Part shown: positions 43,897-52,573 of the stretch, in pieces
Layout of the letters: the number at the start of each line of letters is the position of its first letter
How positions within the stretch are numbered: position 1 is the stretch's first letter
Source: Phycisphaerales bacterium
GTDB taxonomy: Bacteria; Planctomycetota; Phycisphaerae; Phycisphaerales; SM1A02
Reading direction: 5' to 3'
Assembly: GCA_028278245.1 (NCBI GenBank)
Contig: JANQEQ010000173.1
Location: 1-64,000, forward strand
Length of the DNA stretch: 64,000 nucleotides
The notes under the pieces: model-generated
What the model was told of the DNA's origin: nothing
The model's database searches: none
What the model saw: only the letters and a program-made list of their open reading frames with translations
Program-made: the position numbers and the translations under genes

Positions 43897-46485
43897 ATGA
43901 AACTGTTCAATACACTGATTCGATGTGCTTTGTCTGTGTTTTTGTTATGTGTTCTCGTGATAGGAACTGATACCCTGGCCCAGGGTGTTGCGGGTGCTCT
44001 GCCGGAGCCAATTGCCGCCCGTGACCTGGACAACTACGCCAACCGTTTGCAGCTTTCCGATGAGCAGCGACGTGCCCAGACACAGTTTCATGAAACGTAC
44101 CGGATTGATTTTGCCGAGCTGCGCGAAAAGGAACCCGAGACTTTTGCATCCTTCGGCAGCGGTGGCGGATTCAGCGGGATGAGTCTTAACTTCGATCGTG
44201 AGGGTATGGTGCAAAAAACCAAACTCCTGCGTAAGGTGCTCAACAAAATTCGTTCCCTCGACGATCGTTTCTTCAGCGAACTGCAAGGTACGCTGACGGA
44301 ATCGCAATTGGAAATGCTGCCGCGCATCAAACTGACTCGTGAACGGGCGCGCTATCAATGTGGTGCAACCATGTTGCCCACGATGTTGAATTCCGAATCG
44401 AGAATCGATTTGAGCGCTATGGTTGATCGATTGTCACTACCGCTCGATCAAATGCAGGCGCTTGAGCCGCATCTCATGCCGTATGAAATGCGACTGACGA
44501 AGGAGTCGAAAAAACTTTACGATGCGTCGGTCAATGCCGGTCTGAATCTGTATGACTATCTGGAAGCACAGGGCGTCACCGCGGAGACATTCAGCAATCC
44601 GGAGCAAATTGAGGGGAACGTGTTCGATAAATTGTTTGAGGCAATGAACACTGTTACCAACGGTCTCAATCAGCAAGCGGCGAAAATTGCCGATTTGAAC
44701 TGGCGCACGCTTAAACACCTGACTCCGGCATTGCCCGAAGATGATGCGGCGCGTTTGAGCGAGCAGTATTACCAGCGGTGCTTCCCGGAGATTATGGCTC
44801 AGATGTCGCCGGTAAACCAGCGCTTCCGGTTCGCGTTGGAACACGGTTCATTAGCTGACCAGCAGCGCGACCAAATCGTAATCCTGCAACAGGATTATCG
44901 ACAACGCCTGCAATCGGTGTGTGAACTAGGTCACAAGCTGGAGCAGAATACAGAAGGCGGCGGGTTAATTATCAATCCGACACCAGAGCAGGAAGAGGCG
45001 ATGGAGAAGCGGCACCAGGCGCGCGAACGCTGGATGGAACGTGGGCATTCGCTGAGCGAGCAGATCATGGCTTCGCTCGATGCATTGCTAGGTGAGGATC
45101 TGGCCCGGCAAGTCGACAGCAAAATCGCGCAGTATCAGAGCGAGTCCGGGGAAGAAGAAACAACCCAGACCGTCCAGACGGTCATGATTTTCTCGGCTTC
45201 TGTCGGTGAGGAAGGAGGCATGAGCAACATCAGCACATTTACGTCAACCTTTGAGGGTGGTGTCGATGAAATTTCAGATCCGTTTGGACGACGTCGCACC
45301 CTGCCCCAACCGATTTCCAAACCACAGGTCGGGCGTTATGCCAAACGGCTGGATCTAGATTCGGCTGAAAATGCAATCATCGCCTCGGTGCACGATGATT
45401 ACCGGGAGAAGTTCGATCTGCTTGAGCAGAATGAATATGCCGAGGTTCGTGATGCGGAGGATAACCACTGGCGTGAGGATCCGGAGACTGCAGAGCGCAT
45501 TCCCCCGACCGAATCGGACATTGATCGCCTGTATCAACTCAGGCGTCAGGCTGTTAAATCAGCACTATCAACCGATGAAGAATTCTTCGACAATGTCAAA
45601 CTCGTTGTTGAAGATGATCAGCGTGTTCAGCTTGCTGAGCGACTCAAGCAGGCTCGACTGCGTGATATTTACCGCAGCGCGCTGAAAGCGCCGTCCGGAA
45701 TGTTCAGCATGGGTGGGGGAGGCATGATGATCATGGGCGCTCCGGGATCGGATGCAGCCGAAGATAACGTTGATCTGAGTCAGATTGTCGGCGAGCTGGA
45801 ACTGTCAGATGAAGCCACTGCACAAATCGATCCTGTGCTTCTTGATTACGAGCTTGAGGTAACCGATATATTCCGCCAATCATTTGAAGTGTCACTGCGT
45901 ATTGAGGAGACGATTGAGAAGGTTTCTGTCCAGTCAACGACCGTGGAGGATGGGCGCGTTGAACGCGAGCTTTCATCCGAAAATGAACATTTGAATGCAA
46001 TGGAAGAACTGTGGGGTCAAGATCATGAGACACGCCGCAAGTTAATAGAAACCAATCGCACTGCCCGTGATCAGATCATGGAAGTGCTGGATGTATCATC
46101 TGCGGAGCAGTTTCGCCGAGCATATAACAAAGCTGCTTTTCCCCAAATCTATCGCAAGCAGGATACTTTGAGTCATGTCCTGGCGCAGGCAATGTCATTG
46201 CCGGATCTGACCGCTGATCAACGCGCTCGGCTGGGTGATATCGTTGCTCACTACCACAACGAATATGACTCGTTGTGTGAGCAGATGGTGGAAGCGCAAT
46301 CTGGAGGTTCACTTTCCGGTGAAGAAGATGGTTGGGACTTTTCCGCCATGCAGCAACGTGCGCAGCAGATAGAGAGTCTGAAATTTCAGCGGAACGATCT
46401 CAACGACCGCATAATGGCGGAGCTACGCCTGTTGCTGACCGATGAACAGATCCGGCGCCTCGGTTTAACTGAAACGGAGGAGTAA
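43897..46485 (+). CDS. Large secreted helical protein of unknown function, internally duplicated
   Basis: GAAAGAGGTTGCC precedes ATG 43897; the signal peptide ends near DTLAQG. The protein is rich in heptad-like helices, without a catalytic motif. Its two halves align: residues about 30-400 and 470-862 share blocks such as NYANRLQLSDEQRRA / RYAKRLDLDSAENAI, AMVDRLSLPLDQ / QIVGELELSDEA, and CFPEIMAQMSPVNQRFRFA / AFPQIYRKQDTLSHVLAQA. LQLSDEQ-type motifs resemble the LTxxQ repeats of Spy/CpxP periplasmic chaperones, but this is only suggestive. Its pairing with the previous gene hints at a shared periplasmic task. Confidence 0.78.
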   Translation: MKLFNTLIRCALSVFLLCVLVIGTDTLAQGVAGALPEPIAARDLDNYANRLQLSDEQRRAQTQFHETYRIDFAELREKEPETFASFGSGGGFSGMSLNFDREGMVQKTKLLRKVLNKIRSLDDRFFSELQGTLTESQLEMLPRIKLTRERARYQCGATMLPTMLNSESRIDLSAMVDRLSLPLDQMQALEPHLMPYEMRLTKESKKLYDASVNAGLNLYDYLEAQGVTAETFSNPEQIEGNVFDKLFEAMNTVTNGLNQQAAKIADLNWRTLKHLTPALPEDDAARLSEQYYQRCFPEIMAQMSPVNQRFRFALEHGSLADQQRDQIVILQQDYRQRLQSVCELGHKLEQNTEGGGLIINPTPEQEEAMEKRHQARERWMERGHSLSEQIMASLDALLGEDLARQVDSKIAQYQSESGEEETTQTVQTVMIFSASVGEEGGMSNISTFTSTFEGGVDEISDPFGRRRTLPQPISKPQVGRYAKRLDLDSAENAIIASVHDDYREKFDLLEQNEYAEVRDAEDNHWREDPETAERIPPTESDIDRLYQLRRQAVKSALSTDEEFFDNVKLVVEDDQRVQLAERLKQARLRDIYRSALKAPSGMFSMGGGGMMIMGAPGSDAAEDNVDLSQIVGELELSDEATAQIDPVLLDYELEVTDIFRQSFEVSLRIEETIEKVSVQSTTVEDGRVERELSSENEHLNAMEELWGQDHETRRKLIETNRTARDQIMEVLDVSSAEQFRRAYNKAAFPQIYRKQDTLSHVLAQAMSLPDLTADQRARLGDIVAHYHNEYDSLCEQMVEAQSGGSLSGEEDGWDFSAMQQRAQQIESLKFQRNDLNDRIMAELRLLLTDEQIRRLGLTETEE

Positions 46486-46496
46486 GTTCATTACCC

Positions 46497-46591
46497 GGGG
46501 TGGCGCTGCGCTCTACCCCGGCTTGCCCCCCCACACTAGCAAATCCAAGCCGGGTTGGAGCGAGCCGGAGGCGAGCGCTGACCCGGGTATA
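46497..46591. repeat. GGGGT...ACCCCGGCTTG repeat with inverted second copy
   Basis: The unit at 46497-46525 (GGGGT-GGCGCTGCGCTCT-ACCCCGGCTTG) matches 11134-11162 with T-A in place of C-G. A related inverted copy (CAAGCCGGGTTGGAGCGAGC...ACCCGGGT) follows at about 46548-46591. The remaining gap to 46777 is otherwise empty. Confidence 0.6.
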
Positions 46592-46777
46592 TCCCCAATC
46601 CCCTCAAATTGCATATCACATTAGCTGCGGCCCTGTGGATGCATCGCTCTTTTAGCGATGACGTGTACGATAAAATCAGAATTCCCTTGTGCAGGCTCCC
46701 TTGTGTATTAAGATGAAATCATTATCCGGGGGAGAATGGGGTATTGCTGTCCGGGGTAAATGCGAAGGAGAAGAACA

Positions 46778-47902
46778 ATGTGGAATCCATTGAACTTCTG
46801 TCGTTTCCGTTCATTGACCCGTGTGATTTGTGCCTCTCTACCGCTTGTCTGTAGTTCCACTGCTTCTGCACAGGAAGGCCCAATCGTGGCGTGGGGGGCT
46901 GGGCAGCCGGGCCAAACTGGCTTTCCTCACTTCGGCCAATGTGATGTGCCAGTGCCTAATACAAACTTCATAGCTGCCGCAGGGGGCATGCTGCACAGTC
47001 TCGGCCTGAAATCCGACGGCTCGATCATGGCCTGGGGAAGGAACTATCAAGGCCAATGTGACGTACCGGAACCCAACACGAACTTCGTGGCCGTTGTGGG
47101 GGGTCACGAACTTAGTCTCGGTCTGAAATCCAACGGCTCGGTCGTAGCCTGGGGACTGAACAACTACGGCCAATGCAATGTTCCAGCGCCGAACACAGAC
47201 TTCGTGGCAATCGCTGGAGGCTGGCACAATCTTGGTCTGAAAGCTGATAGCTCAATTGTGGCCTGGGGAAACAATGACTCGGGCCAATGCGACGTGCCGG
47301 AACCCAACGTGAACTTTGTGGCTATTGCGGGGGGGGTTAGCCATAGTCTGGGTTTGAAGGTAAACGGTTCGATCGTGGCTTGGGGAACGAACTTTTACGG
47401 TGAATGTGATGTGCCATACCCGAATATGGATTTTATGGCGGTCGAGGCAGGCTGTTTTCATAGTCTTGGCCTGAAACTCGATGGCTCGATCGTGGCATGG
47501 GGGGAGAACAGCTTTGGACAATGCGATGTGCCGGAACCCAACACAGACTTCGTGGCGATCGCGGGAGGTGATGGGCACAGTCTCGGTCTGAAGTCAAATG
47601 GTTCGATCGTAGTCTGGGGACGGAACGACTACGGCCAATGCGAGGTGCCCGCGCCGAACACGAACTTTACACACGTCGCAGCGGGCGCATACCACAACCT
47701 TGGTCTAAAGCCTTCATCTTGCTCTGCTGACTTCACCGGTGATAATCAGGTTAACATTGACGACATCTTCGTCGTGCTTGGTCTATGGGGTGTGTGCTCC
47801 GATCCCTGTCCACCATATTGCACCGGTGACCTCACCGAAGATTGCACTGTCAACATCGACGACATCTTCGCCATACTCGGTATGTGGGGGCCGTGTCCGT
47901 AA
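46778..47902 (+). CDS. Secreted RCC1-like repeat protein with full dockerin
   Basis: GAAGGAGAAGAAC precedes ATG 46778; the signal peptide ends near ASAQE. About eight repeats of 38-39 residues (LGLKSDGSIMAWG, then QGQCDVPEPN) cover residues 30-310, as in the tandem pair at 22286 and 23504. Unlike them it has no PTGACC segment and carries the complete two-repeat dockerin from residue 315, ending WGPCP. It lies 22 kb away from the pair, between unrelated genes, so the family is dispersed. Role unknown, presumably binding. Confidence 0.9.
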   Translation: MWNPLNFCRFRSLTRVICASLPLVCSSTASAQEGPIVAWGAGQPGQTGFPHFGQCDVPVPNTNFIAAAGGMLHSLGLKSDGSIMAWGRNYQGQCDVPEPNTNFVAVVGGHELSLGLKSNGSVVAWGLNNYGQCNVPAPNTDFVAIAGGWHNLGLKADSSIVAWGNNDSGQCDVPEPNVNFVAIAGGVSHSLGLKVNGSIVAWGTNFYGECDVPYPNMDFMAVEAGCFHSLGLKLDGSIVAWGENSFGQCDVPEPNTDFVAIAGGDGHSLGLKSNGSIVVWGRNDYGQCEVPAPNTNFTHVAAGAYHNLGLKPSSCSADFTGDNQVNIDDIFVVLGLWGVCSDPCPPYCTGDLTEDCTVNIDDIFAILGMWGPCP

Positions 47903-47927
47903 CGATTCAATATAAGAAAAACTCCGT

Positions 47928-47997
47928 GGTGGCACCGCTCTCTGAGCGGTGATGAGATGCGCGGTTCGGAGAACCGCGTTATCAAAGAACTGTGCCA
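47928..47997 (+). repeat. GGTGGCACC...GTGCCACC element with two inner hairpins (copy 3)
   Basis: GGTGGCAC near 47928 pairs with GTGCCACC ending near 47999. Inside are ACCGCT/AGCGGT around CTCTG and GCGGTT/AACCGC around CGGAG. The first 25 bases match 24650-24674. Confidence 0.6.
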
Positions 47998-48004
47998 CCA
48001 GGAT

Positions 48005-48036
48005 TGCCGCGTCGAGGACGACGCGGCTCGCTGAAG
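48005..48036 (+). repeat. GAGGAC-loop hairpin repeat (copy 3)
   Basis: Arms GCCGCGTC and GACGCGGC (8 bp, perfect) enclose GAGGAC and are followed by GGCTCGCTGAAG (overlapping the arm by two bases). Confidence 0.7.
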
Positions 48037-48082
48037 CTATTTAACGTTCATGGTATTTGGTGTTTATGAGCAATAACTCAGA

Positions 48083-48904
48083 TCACTCAAACTCACACCA
48101 CGGCATGCCCCACTCGAAATAATCGGTGAGTGTGACAGTACCGGATCCGTCGACTTCAAACGTGTACTCGCGGTGGCAATCACACCCGTCATAACAATCG
48201 TGCCAGCCGTCATCGACGTGCCACTCCCAGAGGTCGCCGCCCATGTCTGTTGGAGTCCAGAAATTTTGCCCGCCGAATAGTCCATTCGGTTCCGCCCACG
48301 AAATAGCATCAAGTGCTGCATACTCCATCGCCATGACAGGCACGTTGATCTTTCCGGGAAATGTCAGCAGCGAGAACGTTCCGTGGTCAGATACTGAGGC
48401 CTGGTAATACGTGTTCAACGCATCGTATTCACCCAACGGTTCGCTCCCGACGAAGCCCACCAGAATCTGTGTGGGACTCCAGAGCATGGAGTGGGATTGA
48501 TCAGCCAGCGCCGGCTCTTCCACTCGAATCAGATCCAGATCACGATCAATCCGATCATAGATTTCCTGTGGCAGGAGCAACGGACCGCCTGCCCCGAGCA
48601 TCTCCAGACCGATCTGTTCCGCTTCTACATCGGCATAGGGGGGCTGATATTCAAAACGGCATGGTCCCCACATCCCCAGCAGGGCAAAGACATCATCGAT
48701 ATTGACCACATCATCGCCGTTGAGATCTTCCGGGCAACCCGGACAATCTCCCCACACGCCGAGCATGGCAAAGACATCGTCGATGTTGACTTCAACATCA
48801 CCGGTAAAGTCTCCGGGGCACTCATATTCTGCAACCACCGGTTCGGTAGTGCAGGTCAGTCCTGCGGTCAGAATAATCCCGAGCAGATTCAAACGTCCAA
48901 ACAT
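48083..48904 (-). CDS. Secreted protein with N-terminal dockerin and unknown C-terminal domain
   Basis: ATG 48904 follows GGAGGTGAAAAGG. A signal peptide ends near VVAEYE. The dockerin comes right after it (residues 28-81): DFTGDVEVNIDDVFAMLG, a short WGDCPGCPED linker instead of the usual CPDPCPPYC, DLNGDDVVNIDDVFALLG and WGPC. The remaining 190 residues are unrecognised, with Cys-rich YDGCDCH and repeated DxWEWHV-like tryptophans. In all other dockerin genes of this window the module is C-terminal, so this is an order swap. The coding strand is opposite to the flanking genes. Confidence 0.85.
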   Translation of the reverse strand: MFGRLNLLGIILTAGLTCTTEPVVAEYECPGDFTGDVEVNIDDVFAMLGVWGDCPGCPEDLNGDDVVNIDDVFALLGMWGPCRFEYQPPYADVEAEQIGLEMLGAGGPLLLPQEIYDRIDRDLDLIRVEEPALADQSHSMLWSPTQILVGFVGSEPLGEYDALNTYYQASVSDHGTFSLLTFPGKINVPVMAMEYAALDAISWAEPNGLFGGQNFWTPTDMGGDLWEWHVDDGWHDCYDGCDCHREYTFEVDGSGTVTLTDYFEWGMPWCEFE

Positions 48905-49110
48905 CCTTTTCACCTCCATGAAAGTAGTTTTTAAATTGCTGCTGATCAGTGTAACGGAGTTTACCTCTGAGAAAAGCAGAAAACGCCCATTTCGCCGTTC
49001 ACGATTCCTCATGATATCTCCGCGTATGTTTGCCAATCGGTGAACTTTCCTGATCAACCGGTAAAGCGTATCGTGGAGGCAAATCAGCCCAGATCGGATG
49101 GTACCCACCC

Positions 49111-50727
49111 ATGGTTTCGGGAATCAGTCTTGCCAACAAGTGCCAGTTGCTATTCGGTTTTGCCGTGGTGATTATTCTGTCCTGTGCACTGAGTGTGCCC
49201 TGGGTTCGGACGCGCATGCTAGTGCGGGAATATCAGATTGAAGTTGCCCGCCAATTGGCCGATGCGTGGCTGGCCGATCGTATTCAACTGGGGGCGATTC
49301 AGCTTTTCGGCTCACTGCCTCGGAAATACAACGAGATGTTCAGTGAGGCTGAAGAATTGCCTTCGTTACGCATGACGCTCGTGGAGGTTGAAGAAATTGA
49401 TCCGGAGGATGATAGTCAGCCGTTTCTTGTCGCAGCCTGGGAACATTTTCTACAGGAGCCGAGCGAAACTGAATACTTTGATGTGATCCAGGTGAATGAT
49501 CAGCCGGTCTATCGCTATGCTCGAGCGCTGACCCAATCGCAGATGCAGACAATTCGCGATCGCTCATTTCCCAATTTCAAACCGGGCGCGTTTGACTCCA
49601 GCCTGGTCGATCCGATCCAGGCCATCCTGGTGGTTGATCGCACGAGCAAGTTTGCCCAGGGGCAGCTTCTCATCAGCCGGGTGTACATTCTCAGCACCGG
49701 CCTGGTCGCCAGTCTGCTTGCAGTGCTGGTGTTTTACTTCATTCTTACCAAACTGATTTTCCATCCCGTGCGCGAACTTCGGCGCACCACTGAAAAAATT
49801 GAAACCGGCGACCTGACCATTCGTTCGCAGATCAAAACCGGCGACGAGTTTGAACAACTCTCCGAGGCATTCAACAACATGCTCATTCGTGTGGAACGGG
49901 GGCAGGCTCAACTGCGCGCGATGAATGAATCGCTGGACCTGAAATTGGATGAATTGGCAGAAGCCAACGTCGGGTTGTATGAAGCCAATCGCTACAAGAG
50001 CGAGTTTCTCACCAACATCAGCCACGAATTGCGCACGCCTCTGAATTCCATCATCGGTTTTGCCGAGTTGCTCGGCGAGCTGGCGCGAACCGATCCCGAA
50101 GCAGATCCCAAGCGGCAACGTTATCTGCAGAATATCCTCGACTCGGGACGTTCACTCCTGGAAATGATCAACGAACTGCTGGATATGGCTAAGATCGAAG
50201 CCAATCGCATGGAAGTTGTCATCGAATCCACCAGTATCGCAGATCTGATCGAAGGATTGGTCACCATCATGCGTCCCCAGTCGCAGGCAAAAAATATCAC
50301 CGTGCAGGCGCAGGTGAGTGAGCAGGTGCCGATGGTCGAGACCGATCCCGGGAAACTGCAGCAGATCCTCTACAACTACATGTCCAATGCGATCAAATTC
50401 ACTCCCGAGGGCGGTGAGGTTACGGTTTCCGCCGATCGAGTAACTCGGCAGGATAATTCCCTGGGGGTGCGTCTGGCCGTTTCGGATACCGGTCCGGGCA
50501 TCTCCGCAGATATGCAGGAAGTCATCTTCGAGAAATTCAGACAGATCGACGCCAGCCACACCCGCGAGCATCCCGGTACAGGATTGGGTTTGGCGATTTG
50601 CCGGGAACTTGCTGAAATGCTCGGCGCGACCGTTTCATTTGTTTCCAAGCCCAATGAGGGAGCAACGTTCTACGTCGATTTGCCGCAAACGCATAAACCG
50701 GAACAACCACTTCCCCTCATGGGGTAA
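49111..50727 (+). CDS. Membrane sensor histidine kinase (HAMP-HisKA-HATPase)
   Basis: Two membrane spans (about residues 10-32 and 190-215) bracket a periplasmic sensor region of roughly 155 residues. A HAMP domain (about 212-265) and a coiled coil (ALNESLDLKLDELAEANVGLY-like) lead to HisKA with the phosphoacceptor near His306 in NISHELRTPLN, then HATPase_c with YMSNAIKFTPEGG (N box), SDTGPGIS (G1) and GTGLGL (G2). It ends at residue 538 without a receiver. No response regulator is adjacent, so it is an orphan kinase and the signal is unknown. ATG 49111 was used; its ribosome site is weak. Confidence 0.92.
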   Translation: MVSGISLANKCQLLFGFAVVIILSCALSVPWVRTRMLVREYQIEVARQLADAWLADRIQLGAIQLFGSLPRKYNEMFSEAEELPSLRMTLVEVEEIDPEDDSQPFLVAAWEHFLQEPSETEYFDVIQVNDQPVYRYARALTQSQMQTIRDRSFPNFKPGAFDSSLVDPIQAILVVDRTSKFAQGQLLISRVYILSTGLVASLLAVLVFYFILTKLIFHPVRELRRTTEKIETGDLTIRSQIKTGDEFEQLSEAFNNMLIRVERGQAQLRAMNESLDLKLDELAEANVGLYEANRYKSEFLTNISHELRTPLNSIIGFAELLGELARTDPEADPKRQRYLQNILDSGRSLLEMINELLDMAKIEANRMEVVIESTSIADLIEGLVTIMRPQSQAKNITVQAQVSEQVPMVETDPGKLQQILYNYMSNAIKFTPEGGEVTVSADRVTRQDNSLGVRLAVSDTGPGISADMQEVIFEKFRQIDASHTREHPGTGLGLAICRELAEMLGATVSFVSKPNEGATFYVDLPQTHKPEQPLPLMG

Positions 50728-50803
50728 TCATCATCAGGTAACATTTCCCATTGTGAGCCAGGCTGTGGATTCAACTGCAATCATCCCTCGATGTATCAAC
50801 ACC

Positions 50804-52123
50804 ATGATGTCCGCCGTGCCAAGTATGTTTCGGCAGGAGCAGTGTGAAGCACTCAAGCAAACGCTGGCGCAGGTAGTTGATCGTGGATATTTCAAACCTG
50901 CCGAGGAAGATGAACTGCGCGCATGGTTTGCATGTTATCTTACGACCCGATCTGCATTGCTGGAGATGATTGACGACCTGCGTCCCATCGCCATGCCCGG
51001 GAGAAAACAGGCAGTTAATGAACAGCAACAGCTTTATGCTTTTGTCCTGGGCTATACCGCTGCCTGTGTGCTCGTTCGAGCCGGGCGCTTCTTTGTCGCA
51101 GATCTGGCAACCCACAAACTCGTTCAGCGAAAGCTCAATGAAGCTGCGCCAACATATCGCATTCCGCGTAAACAATACACGCACATCTACCGTTCCCTGA
51201 CCCATCCCCGCCATGCCTGGGAATTGTATCAGGTGATGCAATTTGCCCGTGAAAACCGCGCGCAGATCGATAAGCTCGCAGATGATCCGCGTATGGGACC
51301 GATCGTTCACTTCCTCGATCAATCCGAATCCGCGCTGGACATGGCAGTGCAGGAGTATGTCAAAGCTCGTTTACGCTATCGCTGGCATTCCTGGCGTCGG
51401 CGGCGGGCCAGCGTCGTGCAGCAGGGACTTTTCCACTTGTATGAAGTGTTCGGCCGGGTTATCGCCGATGTGGGTAATCCATTTCATCAGAATCGACTGA
51501 CGCCGGATATTCATCAGCAGGTTGAGTCCATGCTGCAACCGGGTGATGTGTTGGTGACCCGGCACGATCAGGCGCTGAGCAATCTTTTCCTCCCCGGATA
51601 TTGGCCGCATGCATCGCTGTATGTAGGGCCGGCTGACACACGACATCAACTCGCGCTGGATCTGGATCAGGAACGAGCCGCGCGTTGGGTCGAACCGTTG
51701 CGCGTGCTGGAAGCGAAAAAAGACGGCGTCAAGCTGCGACCGCTTACTGAAACACTAGCCGTCGATGCGCTGGCACTGTTGCGCCCCTGTCTGAGTTCAA
51801 CGGAGATTGCCCGCGCGCTATCTCAAGCGTTGGTGCATGAGGGAAAACTCTACAACTTCGATTTTGATTTTTTTACCGATGATCGACTGGTCTGCACTGA
51901 AGTCGTGTATCGCGCGTACGAAGGATTTGCGGGTTTTGACTTTCCTCTGAAAAGGCACGTGGGAATTCTCACCCTCACCGCTGAAGATGTTGTGCGTCTT
52001 GCAGTGAAGGAGAAGTGTTTTGAATCCGTAGCGGTATTCGGTACGCCGGTATTGGGGAATCAATTGGTAACGGGAAGTTCAGCACACCAGGCGCTTTCTG
52101 AGTGTGCCATGCACTCTGCGTAG
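50804..52123 (+). CDS. YiiX/YebB-like permuted papain-fold protein
   Basis: Residues about 230-420 hold the DUF830/YiiX core: LQPGDVLVTRHDQALSN, HASLYVG with the predicted His, and LVCTEVVYRAYEG with the predicted Cys. This is the circularly permuted NlpC/P60-type fold of amidases and thiol peptidases. The N-terminal 230 residues are helical and unassigned. The catalytic order (His before Cys) is the permuted one. ATG 50804 was used; GTG 50753 with AGGTAA upstream is an alternative that would add 17 residues. It follows the histidine kinase by 76 bases and may be transcribed with it. Confidence 0.75.
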   Translation: MMSAVPSMFRQEQCEALKQTLAQVVDRGYFKPAEEDELRAWFACYLTTRSALLEMIDDLRPIAMPGRKQAVNEQQQLYAFVLGYTAACVLVRAGRFFVADLATHKLVQRKLNEAAPTYRIPRKQYTHIYRSLTHPRHAWELYQVMQFARENRAQIDKLADDPRMGPIVHFLDQSESALDMAVQEYVKARLRYRWHSWRRRRASVVQQGLFHLYEVFGRVIADVGNPFHQNRLTPDIHQQVESMLQPGDVLVTRHDQALSNLFLPGYWPHASLYVGPADTRHQLALDLDQERAARWVEPLRVLEAKKDGVKLRPLTETLAVDALALLRPCLSSTEIARALSQALVHEGKLYNFDFDFFTDDRLVCTEVVYRAYEGFAGFDFPLKRHVGILTLTAEDVVRLAVKEKCFESVAVFGTPVLGNQLVTGSSAHQALSECAMHSA

Positions 52124-52233
52124 CGGAAAGCGTCGCAGTGTTGCTGCGCACATGTCATCTACGAGGGTGGTAAGAAAACGCAGAGAACGCAGATAACACA
52201 TAATCGGCGGTGAAATCACGCGCACCAAAAATA

Positions 52234-52264
52234 CGACCGGCGCTCGCCGAAGCGGCGCCAGTCG
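52234..52264. other. Imperfect hairpin in a 450-base gap
   Basis: CGACCGGCGC and GCGCCAGTCG pair with one mismatch around TCGCCGAAGCG, about 110 bases after the YiiX-like gene. No T-run follows. The rest of 52124-52573 is AT-rich and holds several G-runs but no credible gene. Confidence 0.35.
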
Positions 52265-52573
52265 TTGTGTGGGGGGGCAAATGTATGTGCGAATGTGTGT
52301 TTCAGTCTCACATTCACCAGATATCATATCGTATCAATTCCGTTTGTACACAACTTCAGAGAAAAAATCGGGGGATTTTTACGGCGGATTTCGGATAAAA
52401 ATGGGGTGAAATACCCCCCCAAATTCCTGTTTTTTGAGTGTTATCGGGCCAAAAAGCCCCACAAGGGTACTCTGGATCTGGGACGGGAATAGATCCATTG
52501 CATAGATTGGACTCAACACGATCAGCCGCCAAAGCGCTTTATTTCGCAAACGGTGGCATACGCGGCCAACTGA

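Noticed and set aside
52265-52492. 75-codon frame in the gap after the YiiX-like gene
   Set aside because: No ribosome site, no family, low-complexity G-rich DNA; best treated as non-coding.
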